From positions 1 through 64,000 of the forward strand of contig CAKOKX010000002.1 in NCBI GenBank assembly GCA_934096035.1: DNA of 64,000 bases. Reading direction: 5' to 3'. Under the pieces are notes generated by a model. It made no database searches. It was not told where the DNA came from and saw nothing but the letters and a program-made list of their open reading frames with translations. The stretch is from an uncultured Bacilli bacterium. GTDB lineage: Bacteria; Bacillota_I; Bacilli_A; RF39; UBA660. Both the position numbers and the translations under genes were made by a program. Position 1 is the first letter of the stretch; every line of letters starts with the position of its first letter. This document shows positions 25,003 to 34,631 of this stretch, in pieces.

Positions 25003-27007
25003 TACTACTGTTTTCCTTATTCTTCTTCATATCTTCAACAGCCTCATTTAATGCATCTTCAATAGTTTTAATATCATCTTGAATCATACTAAATCCAAAT
25101 TCAGCCCCAAATTCATAAGGTAATTTCTTTATTTCTTTATTTAATTTAAAGATATAATTACTTATTTGTTTTTGATTATAACCTACTAAATATATAACAA
25201 ATTCATTACCATCAGTACGCATTATTTCACTATTATCAAGTTGAGTTCTAACTAAAATATTAGCTAATGCTTTAATTTGCTTATCCCCTTCATTATATCC
25301 ATATAAATCATTTATTTCTTGAATCTTATTTAAGTCAACTACAACTATAGTCTGAGGATAAATAGTATTATTATTCCATGTTTCAATATTTTCATTTAAG
25401 AAATTTCTATTTTTTAAACTAGTTAATTGGTCAATAAATTTCATTTTATCATCTTTTTTTATTTTTCTAGCTATTGAAACTTTCTTACTCTTTTTAAATA
25501 ATACAAAAATAACTATTACTACAATGATAGCTATATATAATATATATTCTGCTATCTTAGTTATTATAGATCCACTTTTAATTGTATCATAATGGTTATT
25601 TAATCCCTCTAAAACCATTTCATCTTCATCCATTACACCAACATACTTATCAAGCAATCTATATAAAGCACTATTAGTTCTTACCTTAAATGTATATTCA
25701 TTACTTATATAATCACTATATCTTGCTGTATAATTATCTAACTTTTTATCACTATAATAATCAAATGTATTTTTATCTAAAATAATATATACATCTTTTT
25801 TATTTAATTTAAATAAATCTTTCGTAGTACTAAAAGTTTTAATATTAATATCACTTATATTTTTAATATAATCATATATTTTACTATTTTCTTGTACATA
25901 AACAGTTTCACCAATTAAAGAATAAATTGATTTAACAACAGTATTATTATCTCTTCTAGCTGCTACAACATATTCTATTGATAGTCCATCTGTTTGATAA
26001 AAATCATCAGTAAAATTATAATAATTAAAATATAAATCTATATCTTTTTTATTAATAGCTTTAGTAAATGAATTAAAGTTTTTATACTTAACAAAATTAA
26101 ATTCTATATCTGCAAATTTACTAAAATTACTTAAATAAACTGCAATTATACCACCATATTTACCACCTAAAATGACTTCATATGGTGATGCATTAACAAA
26201 TCCATAATTATATGTAATACTTTGCATTGAATCAACTTCAGTATCACTAATATTCATATTACTTGTAAATGTTTTAAATAAATTACTATTATATACATCT
26301 TTAAATTCATTATTCCACTTACTATAATATTTTTTTAAAACACTTGATAATTTATCATCACTTATTTGTAAAACATAATAATCTTTTATATCACTAAAAT
26401 GATATACAACTTTATAATCTTTACTTAATATTACATCTAGATTCTTTATTAATGGAACTAACATATATGTATCATTTTCATTGATATCGAGTATCATTTC
26501 ATCCATAGTTTCAAATTGTTTAAATGAAACATTACTTGCTTTCTTAAGATATTTACTTACATAATTTAAATCTTTACTTAATATATCAATACTTTTACCA
26601 TTTAAATTTTCTTCTTGAGAAATAATATCATTATTTTTACCAACTAAAACATAATGATCAGTATAAAATAAAATATCATTTTCACCAATACTTTGTTTAA
26701 TTCCAAAAGTTATTCCACTTGGATTACTTCCTTCATTAAATGTAATCGGATTAATATCTAAACCATATTCAGTTTCAAAATCTTTGATAAAATCATAATA
26801 AACACCACTACCATTTTTACCAAAAACATTAACATTATTTACAACATTAATATTTTGAATTGTACCAATACTTTCATTAACCCAATTTCTTTCTGCCACT
26901 GTTAATTTATCTTTATCATTTAATATAAAATATAAACCAACAGCAATACCGATAACAAGTATAATACTAACTATTATAATTATAATACTTTTTTTCTTTT
27001 TCATCAT
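24995..27007 (-). CDS. Membrane sensor with two binding-protein-like domains and degenerate GGDEF domain
   Basis: 670 residues. A signal-anchor helix (about 6-27) is followed by an extracellular part (about 35-480) that looks like two substrate-binding-protein domains (e.g. NGKSIDILSKDLNYVSKYL, then GETVYVQENSKIYDYI). A second membrane helix (about 488-508) leads to a GGDEF-type domain starting DQLTSLKNRNFLNE. The metal-binding Asp of VVVDLNKIQEINDLYGYNEGD is kept, but the signature reads R-T-D-G-N-E-F instead of R-x-G-G-D/E-E-F. Loss of the first glycine and of the acidic residue suggests weak or no cyclic-di-GMP synthesis. Overlaps the upstream small gene by four bases. Confidence 0.85.
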   Translation of the reverse strand: MMKKKKSIIIIIVSIILVIGIAVGLYFILNDKDKLTVAERNWVNESIGTIQNINVVNNVNVFGKNGSGVYYDFIKDFETEYGLDINPITFNEGSNPSGITFGIKQSIGENDILFYTDHYVLVGKNNDIISQEENLNGKSIDILSKDLNYVSKYLKKASNVSFKQFETMDEMILDINENDTYMLVPLIKNLDVILSKDYKVVYHFSDIKDYYVLQISDDKLSSVLKKYYSKWNNEFKDVYNSNLFKTFTSNMNISDTEVDSMQSITYNYGFVNASPYEVILGGKYGGIIAVYLSNFSKFADIEFNFVKYKNFNSFTKAINKKDIDLYFNYYNFTDDFYQTDGLSIEYVVAARRDNNTVVKSIYSLIGETVYVQENSKIYDYIKNISDINIKTFSTTKDLFKLNKKDVYIILDKNTFDYYSDKKLDNYTARYSDYISNEYTFKVRTNSALYRLLDKYVGVMDEDEMVLEGLNNHYDTIKSGSIITKIAEYILYIAIIVVIVIFVLFKKSKKVSIARKIKKDDKMKFIDQLTSLKNRNFLNENIETWNNNTIYPQTIVVVDLNKIQEINDLYGYNEGDKQIKALANILVRTQLDNSEIMRTDGNEFVIYLVGYNQKQISNYIFKLNKEIKKLPYEFGAEFGFSMIQDDIKTIEDALNEAVEDMKKNKENSSNE

Positions 27008-27486
27008 TTTTCTTCACTTTCTATCGGAGTATTATTATTCCATACTAATCCAGATCCTGCAACATTTTTAGCTCCTAGTAAGGTAAACCCTTCACTATTA
27101 TCACTTTTTTCACATTTTATAGTAAAATCAATATCATAATATGATAATATATCTTCACTTAATTTTGCTAAACTTGTTGCAGCTTTAGCTTTTGCATCTT
27201 CCAAAGAAGTATCACTAACATAATTAATAGTTACATAAATAATTCTTCCTTTAGTATTAAATTTTACACTAGAAATAGCTTTATCATTTTCTAAAGAACT
27301 TACATAATCATTCTTAATTGTTTCTGTGATTTTGTATTTATCTATATCTTTTAATCTATCGCCATACTCATTTTTATTTCCTCCGAAAAAGAAAGAAAAT
27401 GTTACAATAAGTATTGCAATTAAACATGCTAATAGAATAAAACCAAGTACTATTAATACTTTATTATTTTTCCATAATTCTTTCAT
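27004..27486 (-). CDS. Single-pass membrane protein of unknown function
   Basis: 160 residues from ATG 27486 with GAGGTG upstream; a GTG at 27498 is within that site. A cytoplasmic basic N-terminus, one helix (about 10-36) and an extracellular alpha/beta domain with SVKFNTKGRIIYVTINYV. I do not recognise a family. It overlaps the GGDEF-like gene by four bases, which suggests a joint function with the membrane sensor. Confidence 0.7.
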   Translation of the reverse strand: MKELWKNNKVLIVLGFILLACLIAILIVTFSFFFGGNKNEYGDRLKDIDKYKITETIKNDYVSSLENDKAISSVKFNTKGRIIYVTINYVSDTSLEDAKAKAATSLAKLSEDILSYYDIDFTIKCEKSDNSEGFTLLGAKNVAGSGLVWNNNTPIESEEK

Positions 27487-27527
27487 ATTATTTTTCACCT
27501 CTTAAGTAATATAATTATACTATCTAT

Positions 27528-29534
27528 TTATGCTTTTGGCAAATTATTTAATACTTCTATAGTTTTATCATTATCCCAAATCATTATATTTAATTTTAAT
27601 GCATCTTGATATTTACTGCCTGGATTACTACCTACGATAACTATATCAGTATTCTTACTAACAGATTCACTAACACTTCCATTGTAACTTTCGATAATTT
27701 CTTTAATTTCTTTTCTGCCATAGCCTTCGATTGTACCAGTTATAACAAACTTTTTACCACTTATAAAATCATTAAGTCCCATATTTTTACCTAAATAATT
27801 CATATTAATGCCTAAAGACTTTAATTTTTCAATTAATTCTTTATTTGCTCTTAAATATTCATACACACTTAAAGCAGTTACATGACCAATATCTCTGATG
27901 CTTTCTAATTCTTCCATTGAAGCACTCATTAAACTATCCATTGTCCCAAAATTACTTGCAAGTATTTTAGCCGTCTTACTACCAATTTCTTTTATTCCCA
28001 ATCCAAACAATAATCTTTCTAAACTACTACTTTTACTTGCTTCAATATTATCAATTATTTTATTTAAACTTTTTTCCCCATAACCGTCAAATTCCATTAT
28101 TTGTTTTTTCTTATCACTCAAATTATATAAGTCAGTTATATTCTTAACAAAACCTAAATTGTATAATTCTTCAACTATTTCATCCCCAAGTCCTTCAATA
28201 TTTAAAGCATCCCTTGAAACATAATGAATAATACTTTCAATATTTCTTCTTGGACAATTTGGATTCACACAATAATAATCAACATTACCATCTTTTTTAA
28301 CTATTTTTTCATGACACATTGGGCATTCCGAAATCATTCTAAATTCTTTTTCGGAACCATTTCTTCTTTCAAGTTTTGGTTCTACTACTTCAGGTATTAC
28401 ATCTCCAGCTTTTCTAATAGAAACTATATCTCCGATTTTTAAACCCTTCATATTTACATAATCTTCATTATGAAGTGTTGCCCTTCTTATCGTAGATCCC
28501 ATTACAATAACCGGTTCCAAAACAGCATTTGGAGTAATTCTTCCAGTTCTTCCAACAGTAAATATTATATCAGTTAATTTAGTTAATGCTTCTTCTGCTG
28601 GGAATTTATAAGCAACCGCCCACCTTGGATACTTCGCAGTATTACCTAATTTTTCTTGTAATGAAACATCATTTACTTTAATAACTATTCCATCTATTTC
28701 ATAAGATAAACTTTTTCTAGTATTTCCTTCTTTTTCAATATAAGCAATTATTTCATCAATATTTTTAACAAGCTTATTGTGAGGATTTATTTTAAATCCT
28801 AAATCACCCATAAATTGTAAAGCTTCAAGATGAGTTTTTATACCAAAATCACTTGGATTAGGAAGATAATAAACAAAGTTATCAAGTTCCCTCTCTGCAG
28901 CAACTTTACTATCAAGTTGTCTTATACTACCTGCTGCTGCATTTCTTACATTTTGTAATTTGGGTTTACCTTCTTCTTCTCTTTTTTTATTTAATTTCTC
29001 TAAAGTGCTTTTATGCATGAAAATTTCTCCACGAACTTCAATATTTATAGGTTTAGTTAGTTCCAAAGGAATTGATTTAATTGTTCTTACATTGTGAGTT
29101 ATATCTTCACCCACTAAACCATCCCCACGCGTAACACCTCGAACTAATTTACCAGCTTCATATATTAAAGATACCCCCAGACCATCAATTTTTTGTTCAC
29201 AAACATATTCTGGAGTTACTTCATCTTCGACTTTTTTAATAAAATCTCTTACTTCATCTTCACTAAAAACATCAGAAATACTAAGCATAGGTTTATCCCT
29301 AACTACTTTTAGAAACTTTTCAATTACTTCTCCGCCAACTCTTTTTGTGGGACTATTTTTACTTGCATATTTAGGATATTCAAGTTCAATATCTTCAAGT
29401 TCCCTCATATACTTATCATACTCTTGGTCTGTTATAGTGGGTTCATCTTTAACATAATAATTATAATTTGCATCATTTAATATTTTAGTTAATTCTTCTA
29501 CTCGCTTTTTTATATCAGTTTCCCCATAGTTCAT
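27528..29534 (-). CDS. ligA: NAD-dependent DNA ligase
   Basis: 668 residues, normal length. Seals nicks using NAD+. The adenylation lysine is in CEQKIDGLGVSL. GRTGRITPNAVLEPV, the four-cysteine zinc finger (CPMCHEK...YCVNPNCP), helix-hairpin-helix repeats and a C-terminal BRCT domain (SGKKFVITGTIEGYGRKE) follow in order. The start overlaps the end of the nucleotidyltransferase gene by 20 bases. pcrA lies upstream, the common pcrA-ligA pairing with one gene inserted. Confidence 0.97.
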   Translation of the reverse strand: MNYGETDIKKRVEELTKILNDANYNYYVKDEPTITDQEYDKYMRELEDIELEYPKYASKNSPTKRVGGEVIEKFLKVVRDKPMLSISDVFSEDEVRDFIKKVEDEVTPEYVCEQKIDGLGVSLIYEAGKLVRGVTRGDGLVGEDITHNVRTIKSIPLELTKPINIEVRGEIFMHKSTLEKLNKKREEEGKPKLQNVRNAAAGSIRQLDSKVAAERELDNFVYYLPNPSDFGIKTHLEALQFMGDLGFKINPHNKLVKNIDEIIAYIEKEGNTRKSLSYEIDGIVIKVNDVSLQEKLGNTAKYPRWAVAYKFPAEEALTKLTDIIFTVGRTGRITPNAVLEPVIVMGSTIRRATLHNEDYVNMKGLKIGDIVSIRKAGDVIPEVVEPKLERRNGSEKEFRMISECPMCHEKIVKKDGNVDYYCVNPNCPRRNIESIIHYVSRDALNIEGLGDEIVEELYNLGFVKNITDLYNLSDKKKQIMEFDGYGEKSLNKIIDNIEASKSSSLERLLFGLGIKEIGSKTAKILASNFGTMDSLMSASMEELESIRDIGHVTALSVYEYLRANKELIEKLKSLGINMNYLGKNMGLNDFISGKKFVITGTIEGYGRKEIKEIIESYNGSVSESVSKNTDIVIVGSNPGSKYQDALKLNIMIWDNDKTIEVLNNLPKA

Positions 29535-30402
29535 CAGGATAATCTCCCCTTTCGATTAAACTATTAATATGATTCTTAACACTTTCTAAATCTTCTTTAT
29601 AAGTCATACCAATCCATCGACTTTCCGATACTTTAGACTCAATTTCAAATAATCCTTCACTTATTCCATTTTTTAATATATCTGGAAGTAAAAATTCATT
29701 TGTTAAAGTTAATTCACCATGAATAAATTCATCAAATTTTTCTTCTAAGATATGTAAGAAATTTTCTCTTAGCCCAAAGAAATTAACAGCTACCGGAGTA
29801 TTTTCATCTATTTCAAATTCATGATTATCTTGAAGACTTCTAGCAATAATCTTACCATTTTCTTCACCAATTTCACTTTCAGTAATAGATTCTATTATAC
29901 CATTATTTTCTTTAACAACTCCCCTTTTAACTTTACCATATTTACTTGCAGTAACAATATAAGGATAATTTACACTTAAATAATTTTTAGTTTCTTCATC
30001 AAAAAACTTTGATGCTAATTCATATGAATGTTTACCATAAAAATCATCTGAATTTATAATAATAAAATCTCCTTCAATAACATCTTTTGCACAATATAAA
30101 GCATGACCTGTTCCAAGCATTTTTACTCTACCTTCAGGTAATGTTACATCACAAGGAATATAATCTAACTCTTGAAAAGCAAGTACTATATCAATTCCTT
30201 TATACTTATTAATAATGTGTGTTCTAAAATAATCTTCATTTTCCTTTCTAATAATAAATACTACTTTAGAAAAACCAGCTCTTTTTGCATCATACACAGA
30301 ATAATCTGCGATTATTTCTCCATGAGGACCTACTGGTTCTATTTGTTTTAGTCCTCCAAATCTACTACCCATTCCTGCAGCCATAATTACTAATGTTTTC
30401 AT
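29515..30402 (-). CDS. Sugar-phosphate nucleotidyltransferase-like protein
   Basis: 295 residues with a strong AAGGAGG site. The N-terminus VIMAAGMGSRFGGLKQIEPVG is the nucleotide-binding loop of NTP transferases that make NDP-sugars from NTP and sugar-1-phosphate. FIINSDDFYG carries the metal-binding DD. The C-terminal part (WIGMTYKEDLESVK) lacks a hexapeptide-repeat domain. The substrate cannot be told from sequence. It is inserted between pcrA and ligA, with two bases to pcrA. Confidence 0.83.
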   Translation of the reverse strand: MKTLVIMAAGMGSRFGGLKQIEPVGPHGEIIADYSVYDAKRAGFSKVVFIIRKENEDYFRTHIINKYKGIDIVLAFQELDYIPCDVTLPEGRVKMLGTGHALYCAKDVIEGDFIIINSDDFYGKHSYELASKFFDEETKNYLSVNYPYIVTASKYGKVKRGVVKENNGIIESITESEIGEENGKIIARSLQDNHEFEIDENTPVAVNFFGLRENFLHILEEKFDEFIHGELTLTNEFLLPDILKNGISEGLFEIESKVSESRWIGMTYKEDLESVKNHINSLIERGDYPDELWGN

Positions 30403-30403
30403 A

Positions 30404-32485
30404 TCATATCCTCCTTAAACCTTGATAATTATTTAAAACTTTCTTTATTCCAAACCTTTTACTAAAAGCAACTGTAACAAATTTTTCATCACTATCTATT
30501 ACAACGCCTTTACCAAAGATTGTATGCATTACTATATCACCATGCTTATATGTAGCACCTTCATCATCATAAAATTTAGTTTTATCAAATGATTTTTCCA
30601 CTAACTTAGATTCTTCTTTTTCAATTAAATCAGGATCTATTTCTCCGATAAATCTAGAAGGTGGATTCATATTTGTATTACCAAATAACATTCTTTTTTT
30701 AGCATTAGTTATATATAATCTTTCCTTAGCACGAGTAATACCAACATAACAAAGTCTTCTTTCTTCTTCAAGTTCACTTGCTTCGTTCATACTCATTGAA
30801 TGAGGCATTATACCTTCTTCCATACCCACTAAGAATACAACTTTGAATTCTAATCCTTTTGCTGAATGCATTGTCATTAATGTCACAGCATTTTCCAAAT
30901 TTTGATGATCTGCTGAATCTGCTACTATACTTATATCTTCTAAAAAATCTTCTAAGTTAACTGTTCCAGTTTCTTTTTGATAATTTTCTGTAATACTCTT
31001 AAATTCCATTAGGTTTTCAAGTCTTATATCAGCTTCTAAAGTATGTTCTTTTTCAAGTTCTGCCCTCATGCCAGACTTTTCTAAAACTCTATCAATTAAT
31101 TCTGTTAAGTCACACTCTTTAGCATCTTGACTTAAACTTAATATTAAGTTTTTAAATTCAATTTCTTTTGGTTTAGTTAAAGATTCAAACATCGAAGTTT
31201 CATTTTCATTAGCTAACTTTCTTATATTGGCAATTGATGTATCACCAATTCCTCTTTTAGGAACATTAATAACTCTTTCTAATGACACATCATCATTATG
31301 ATTAGATATCAGCCTTAAATAACATAATAAATCTTTAATTTCTTTTCTTTTATAGAAATAATAACTACCCACTACTCTATACGGCCAATTCATTTTTAAT
31401 ATTCCATCTTCAACTGTCCTAGATTGAGCATTTGTTCTATAAAGAATTGCAAAATCATTATAAGTATATCCATTATTTAATAATTTACTAATTTCATCAA
31501 TAACTAATTTTACTTCATCTTTTTCATCATTACCTCTTAAGTATTTTATTTTAACACCATCACCAAAAGTACTAAAAAGATTTACTTCTCTTCTCTCTCT
31601 ATTATTTTTAATAACACTATTTGCTGCATTAAGTATTGTATTTGTACTTCGATAATTTTGATTCAAAGTAATACTTATAACTTCAGGATAATCATTTTCA
31701 AAATTCAAAATATTTTTATAATTACTCCATCTAAAGCCATATATACTTTGATTAACATCTCCAACCACAAACAGATTTCTATACTTGCTTGCCAAAAGTT
31801 TGACTAACTTATATTGTACTTCATTAGTATCTTGATATTCATCAATTAATATATATTTAAATTTTTCTTGATACTTATCTAATATGCTTTCATTATTTAA
31901 GAAAAGTTCAACCGGTCTTTTTAACAAATCATCAAAATCAACTGCATTATTTCTTTTTAATATTTTTTCATATTCTCTATATACTTTAATTGCTACTTTT
32001 TCTGGTGGACTTACTAAATATTTATCTATTTCTCCATCACTAAGCATCTCATTTTTAATAAAACTAATTTTATTTCTAATAAATGATACACTATATTCTT
32101 TAGGATTAATATCCAAATCCTTCATAATTTTTTTAATTATACTAGCAACATCATCACTATCTATTATAGTAAAATTCTTAGATAACCCTAAATCTTCATA
32201 ATTTTCTCTAATTACTCGTAAGCCAAAAGAATGAAAAGTACCTACAAAAGCATAATTTTCATCCACAATATTACTTATTCTATCCCGCATTTCTTTCGCA
32301 GCTTTATTAGTAAAGGTTATTGCTAAAATATTACCAGAATAAATTCCTTTACTGATCATATTGGCAATTCTAGTTGTTAAAACTTTAGTTTTGCCTGAAC
32401 CAGCACCTGCTAAAACCAAACAAGGGCCTTCTATATGCTCCACTGCTTCTCTTTGTTCTTTATTTAAACCATCTATTATGTTCAC
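30404..32485 (-). CDS. pcrA: ATP-dependent DNA helicase PcrA/UvrD
   Basis: 693 residues from GTG 32485, which has GGAGGA at good spacing; an ATG at 32497 is an alternative, and the reading frame extends to 32560. Superfamily 1A helicase for repair and replication. Motif I is GAGSGKTKVL, then TFTNKAAKEM, motif II DEYQDTN, motif III VVGDVNQSIYGFRWS, motif IV LNQNYRST, motif V MTMHSAKGLEF and motif VI VGITRAKERL. The C-terminus HTIFGKGVVID is the PcrA RNA-polymerase-interacting fold. Confidence 0.95.
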   Translation of the reverse strand: MNIIDGLNKEQREAVEHIEGPCLVLAGAGSGKTKVLTTRIANMISKGIYSGNILAITFTNKAAKEMRDRISNIVDENYAFVGTFHSFGLRVIRENYEDLGLSKNFTIIDSDDVASIIKKIMKDLDINPKEYSVSFIRNKISFIKNEMLSDGEIDKYLVSPPEKVAIKVYREYEKILKRNNAVDFDDLLKRPVELFLNNESILDKYQEKFKYILIDEYQDTNEVQYKLVKLLASKYRNLFVVGDVNQSIYGFRWSNYKNILNFENDYPEVISITLNQNYRSTNTILNAANSVIKNNRERREVNLFSTFGDGVKIKYLRGNDEKDEVKLVIDEISKLLNNGYTYNDFAILYRTNAQSRTVEDGILKMNWPYRVVGSYYFYKRKEIKDLLCYLRLISNHNDDVSLERVINVPKRGIGDTSIANIRKLANENETSMFESLTKPKEIEFKNLILSLSQDAKECDLTELIDRVLEKSGMRAELEKEHTLEADIRLENLMEFKSITENYQKETGTVNLEDFLEDISIVADSADHQNLENAVTLMTMHSAKGLEFKVVFLVGMEEGIMPHSMSMNEASELEEERRLCYVGITRAKERLYITNAKKRMLFGNTNMNPPSRFIGEIDPDLIEKEESKLVEKSFDKTKFYDDEGATYKHGDIVMHTIFGKGVVIDSDEKFVTVAFSKRFGIKKVLNNYQGLRRI

Positions 32486-32539
32486 GACATCCTCCATATA
32501 TAATATAATTATACCATTTATTAGTTTATAATAAAAGAA

Positions 32540-32563
32540 AAAATGGATTAAATCATCCATTTT
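32540..32563 (-). terminator. Terminator between VirB2-like gene and pcrA
   Basis: AAAATGGAT (32540-32548) pairs with ATCCATTTT (32555-32563); the minus strand continues TTTTCTTTT. It overlaps the stop of the 131-residue gene. Confidence 0.8.
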
Positions 32564-32957
32564 AATCAGTTAAATTTTTAGGTTTACAATCTTCAGAAAA
32601 AGGATCTAACATACATGTTGTACACCCATCATATTTAGAAGCAGCATCTTTAGTTCCTTGTACCAAACTTAAAGCAAAATCAAGTATAGTTGGTATAAAG
32701 AATATCGTTACACCAGTAATTATTCTCATCATTAAAGTTTTAAATGATGTTGTATTAGCTTTTTCATCACCAGATAAAGCAGCCTTACCAAATTCAATTA
32801 CACCTAAAACTATAATGATAATTGGAACTAATATTTTAAGAATAAATAATATATATCCAATTACTTGAAATACTTTCAATGTTGTATTTTCTGAACTACA
32901 TATATTTATTTCTTCTATATTTAAATTATTAACACTTGCCAAAACAAAATTTAGCAT
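32562..32957 (-). CDS. Small two-helix membrane protein, VirB2/TrbC pilin-like (short paralogue)
   Basis: 131 residues. A cysteine near the N-terminus (ICSSENTTLKVFQVIGYIL), two long hydrophobic segments (about 28-53 and 74-98) around an amphipathic GKAALSGDEKAN, and a Cys-rich tail (DGCTTCMLDP...DCKP). It aligns with the C-terminal half of the 33035 protein: KVFQVIGYIL, FGKAALSGD and FFIPTILDF.LSLV are shared. The two-helix layout recalls VirB2/TrbC conjugative pilins, but no other conjugation gene is near. Function not known. It has its own GAGGTGG site. Confidence 0.7.
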   Translation of the reverse strand: MLNFVLASVNNLNIEEINICSSENTTLKVFQVIGYILFILKILVPIIIIVLGVIEFGKAALSGDEKANTTSFKTLMMRIITGVTIFFIPTILDFALSLVQGTKDAASKYDGCTTCMLDPFSEDCKPKNLTD

Positions 32958-33016
32958 TTTTAACCCACCTCGTTTTTAATAAAAACTATTATAGCACAAC
33001 ATAAAAAAAATGCCAA

Positions 33017-33039
33017 TAAAAAAAGTAGCCTTAGCTACT
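33017..33039 (-). terminator. Terminator of the 259-residue membrane protein gene
   Basis: AGTAGC-CTTA-GCTACT (33024-33039) is followed on the minus strand by seven T residues and overlaps the stop codon. Confidence 0.85.
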
Positions 33040-33814
33040 CAGTTAATCCTTTTGGATTACATTTATTTTTATTATTAGGATTAAATACGCAATTTGTACA
33101 ATTATTATATTTTGAAGCAGTTTCACTTGCACCACTAACTAAACTTAAAAAGAAATCTAAAATAGTTGGTATAAAGAAAACTATTAATCCAATTAAAACT
33201 CTTTTGGAAAATTGAACAGCAGCTTCTTTGGTAGATTTATCATCTCCTGATAAAGCAGCTTTTGCAAAATCTATAGTACCAAGAACAATAAGAATTAAAG
33301 GAACAATAATTTTTATTATCAAAAGTATATATCCAATTACTTGAAATACTTTTAGAGATGTACTTTCGCTAGAACACATATCAACCGGTGTTATATCCAA
33401 ATTATCCTGAGTTCCATTTTTATCAGGTTTTGTTTCACTAGGTTTAGTAGTTATTTTTGTTACAGCAAAATTACTACTTGAGCCAAATTTTACTTCATCT
33501 TCGCTATTTCCAATTTTATAAGATATATTATATCCACTATGTTGTTTTTTCTCTTTAACTGCTACAGCAATAAACGGATAACATTTATCAGTTCCATATT
33601 TACTGCTCGTAGAATTATTACTTGAGCTTACACTTAAATTTAATGTTTTACCTTTAAACTCTACAACTTTTACATTTCCACCTATGTTATATCCAACAAC
33701 TGTTTTTTTATTTCCTGTAGTTGCAGTATAATAGCAATCAAAACTTTCAGCATTTGCTACAAACGGGAAAAGAATAAAAGCAAATAAAAATAAAACAAAT
33801 AATCTTTTTTTCAT
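33035..33814 (-). CDS. Exported two-helix protein, long paralogue of the 32562 gene
   Basis: 259 residues from ATG 33814 (GGTGAT upstream; ATG at 33826 is the alternative). A signal peptide (about 1-22, ending VANAES) precedes an extracellular beta region with a possible disulfide pair, then DMCSSESTSLKVFQVIGYIL, two membrane helices around DFAKAALSGDDKSTKEA, and a Cys tail (NNCTNCVFNPNNKNKC). The C-terminal half is a clear duplicate of the 32562 protein, and the genes are in tandem with separate terminators. VirB2-like topology; function unknown. Confidence 0.72.
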   Translation of the reverse strand: MKKRLFVLFLFAFILFPFVANAESFDCYYTATTGNKKTVVGYNIGGNVKVVEFKGKTLNLSVSSSNNSTSSKYGTDKCYPFIAVAVKEKKQHSGYNISYKIGNSEDEVKFGSSSNFAVTKITTKPSETKPDKNGTQDNLDITPVDMCSSESTSLKVFQVIGYILLIIKIIVPLILIVLGTIDFAKAALSGDDKSTKEAAVQFSKRVLIGLIVFFIPTILDFFLSLVSGASETASKYNNCTNCVFNPNNKNKCNPKGLTE

Positions 33815-33854
33815 TACAATCACCATATCTTATAAAAACATTATAACAATATTT

Positions 33855-34631
33855 TTATTTATAATCTAGTCTTTTATTTAATATTTCTTCTATTCTTTCT
33901 AAATTAAATCCTTTTTTATATAAATTATACCTAATTTTATTTTCTAATTCTTTATCTTTATACTTTTTACTTAATCTTTTATATTCTTTATCAAAAGCCA
34001 TTTCTATTACTTCATTATCTTCTTCAATTATAACATTACTTAATACTTTATCAATTATATTTTTAGAATATCCTAGTAATATTAAATCATTTTTTATTTT
34101 TAAAAGTAACCTTTCTTTGGGTAATTTTCTATTTGTATTTATTTTCTTATCTACTATTTTTTTTACTTTTTCTATCCATATATCCTCTTTTATATTATTT
34201 AAGCATTCATCAATATAATAACTATTTATATTTAATTTTTCTAATTCTTTTTTTATATAAAATGGACCTTTATTGCCCAAATTAATTTGATCATTTATAA
34301 ATGCTTCAATATACCTTTTTTCATCTAATAAACCTAATTCGTCCAACTTTTCAATAACCTTATCACTTACATCATTTGAATAATTACATAACTTATCCTT
34401 TATTTCTTTTTTAGTTCTTTGTTTATAACTTATATAAATTAATGCTTTATTGTATGATTCAATATAATCATTATAATTTATTATTTCTTCTAATTCTTTA
34501 TCACTAATATCTCTAGGTTTTAACAAATTATATTTTATTAATGTGTCACTATAAAAACTGAGTGAACTATTATCACTCAGTATTATAGTATATTTATTAT
34601 TATTTTTCTTTATCTTAGATATTTTCTTCAT
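33855..34631 (-). CDS. recX: Regulatory protein RecX
   Basis: 258 residues from ATG 34631 (AAAGAG upstream); an in-frame ATG at 34655 also exists. RecX binds RecA filaments and limits their activity. Three-helix repeats typical of RecX are visible: ALIYISYKQRTKKEIKDKL, LDELGLLDEKRYIEAFIND, GPFYIKKELEKLNI and YKDKELENKIRYNLYKKGF. It overlaps the end of nrnA by 17 bases. Unlike many genomes, it is not next to recA. A terminator-like hairpin lies within its first 25 codons. Confidence 0.9.
   Translation of the reverse strand: MKKISKIKKNNNKYTIILSDNSSLSFYSDTLIKYNLLKPRDISDKELEEIINYNDYIESYNKALIYISYKQRTKKEIKDKLCNYSNDVSDKVIEKLDELGLLDEKRYIEAFINDQINLGNKGPFYIKKELEKLNINSYYIDECLNNIKEDIWIEKVKKIVDKKINTNRKLPKERLLLKIKNDLILLGYSKNIIDKVLSNVIIEEDNEVIEMAFDKEYKRLSKKYKDKELENKIRYNLYKKGFNLERIEEILNKRLDYK
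34552..34581 (-). terminator. Terminator-like hairpin inside the start of recX
   Basis: On the minus strand ACTGAGTGA-TAATAGT-TCACTCAGT (34581-34557) is a perfect 9-bp stem followed by TTTTTATAG. It lies in coding sequence about 17-25 codons into recX. It could attenuate recX relative to nrnA. Coding for LSD..SSL-type residues may also explain part of it. Confidence 0.5.
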
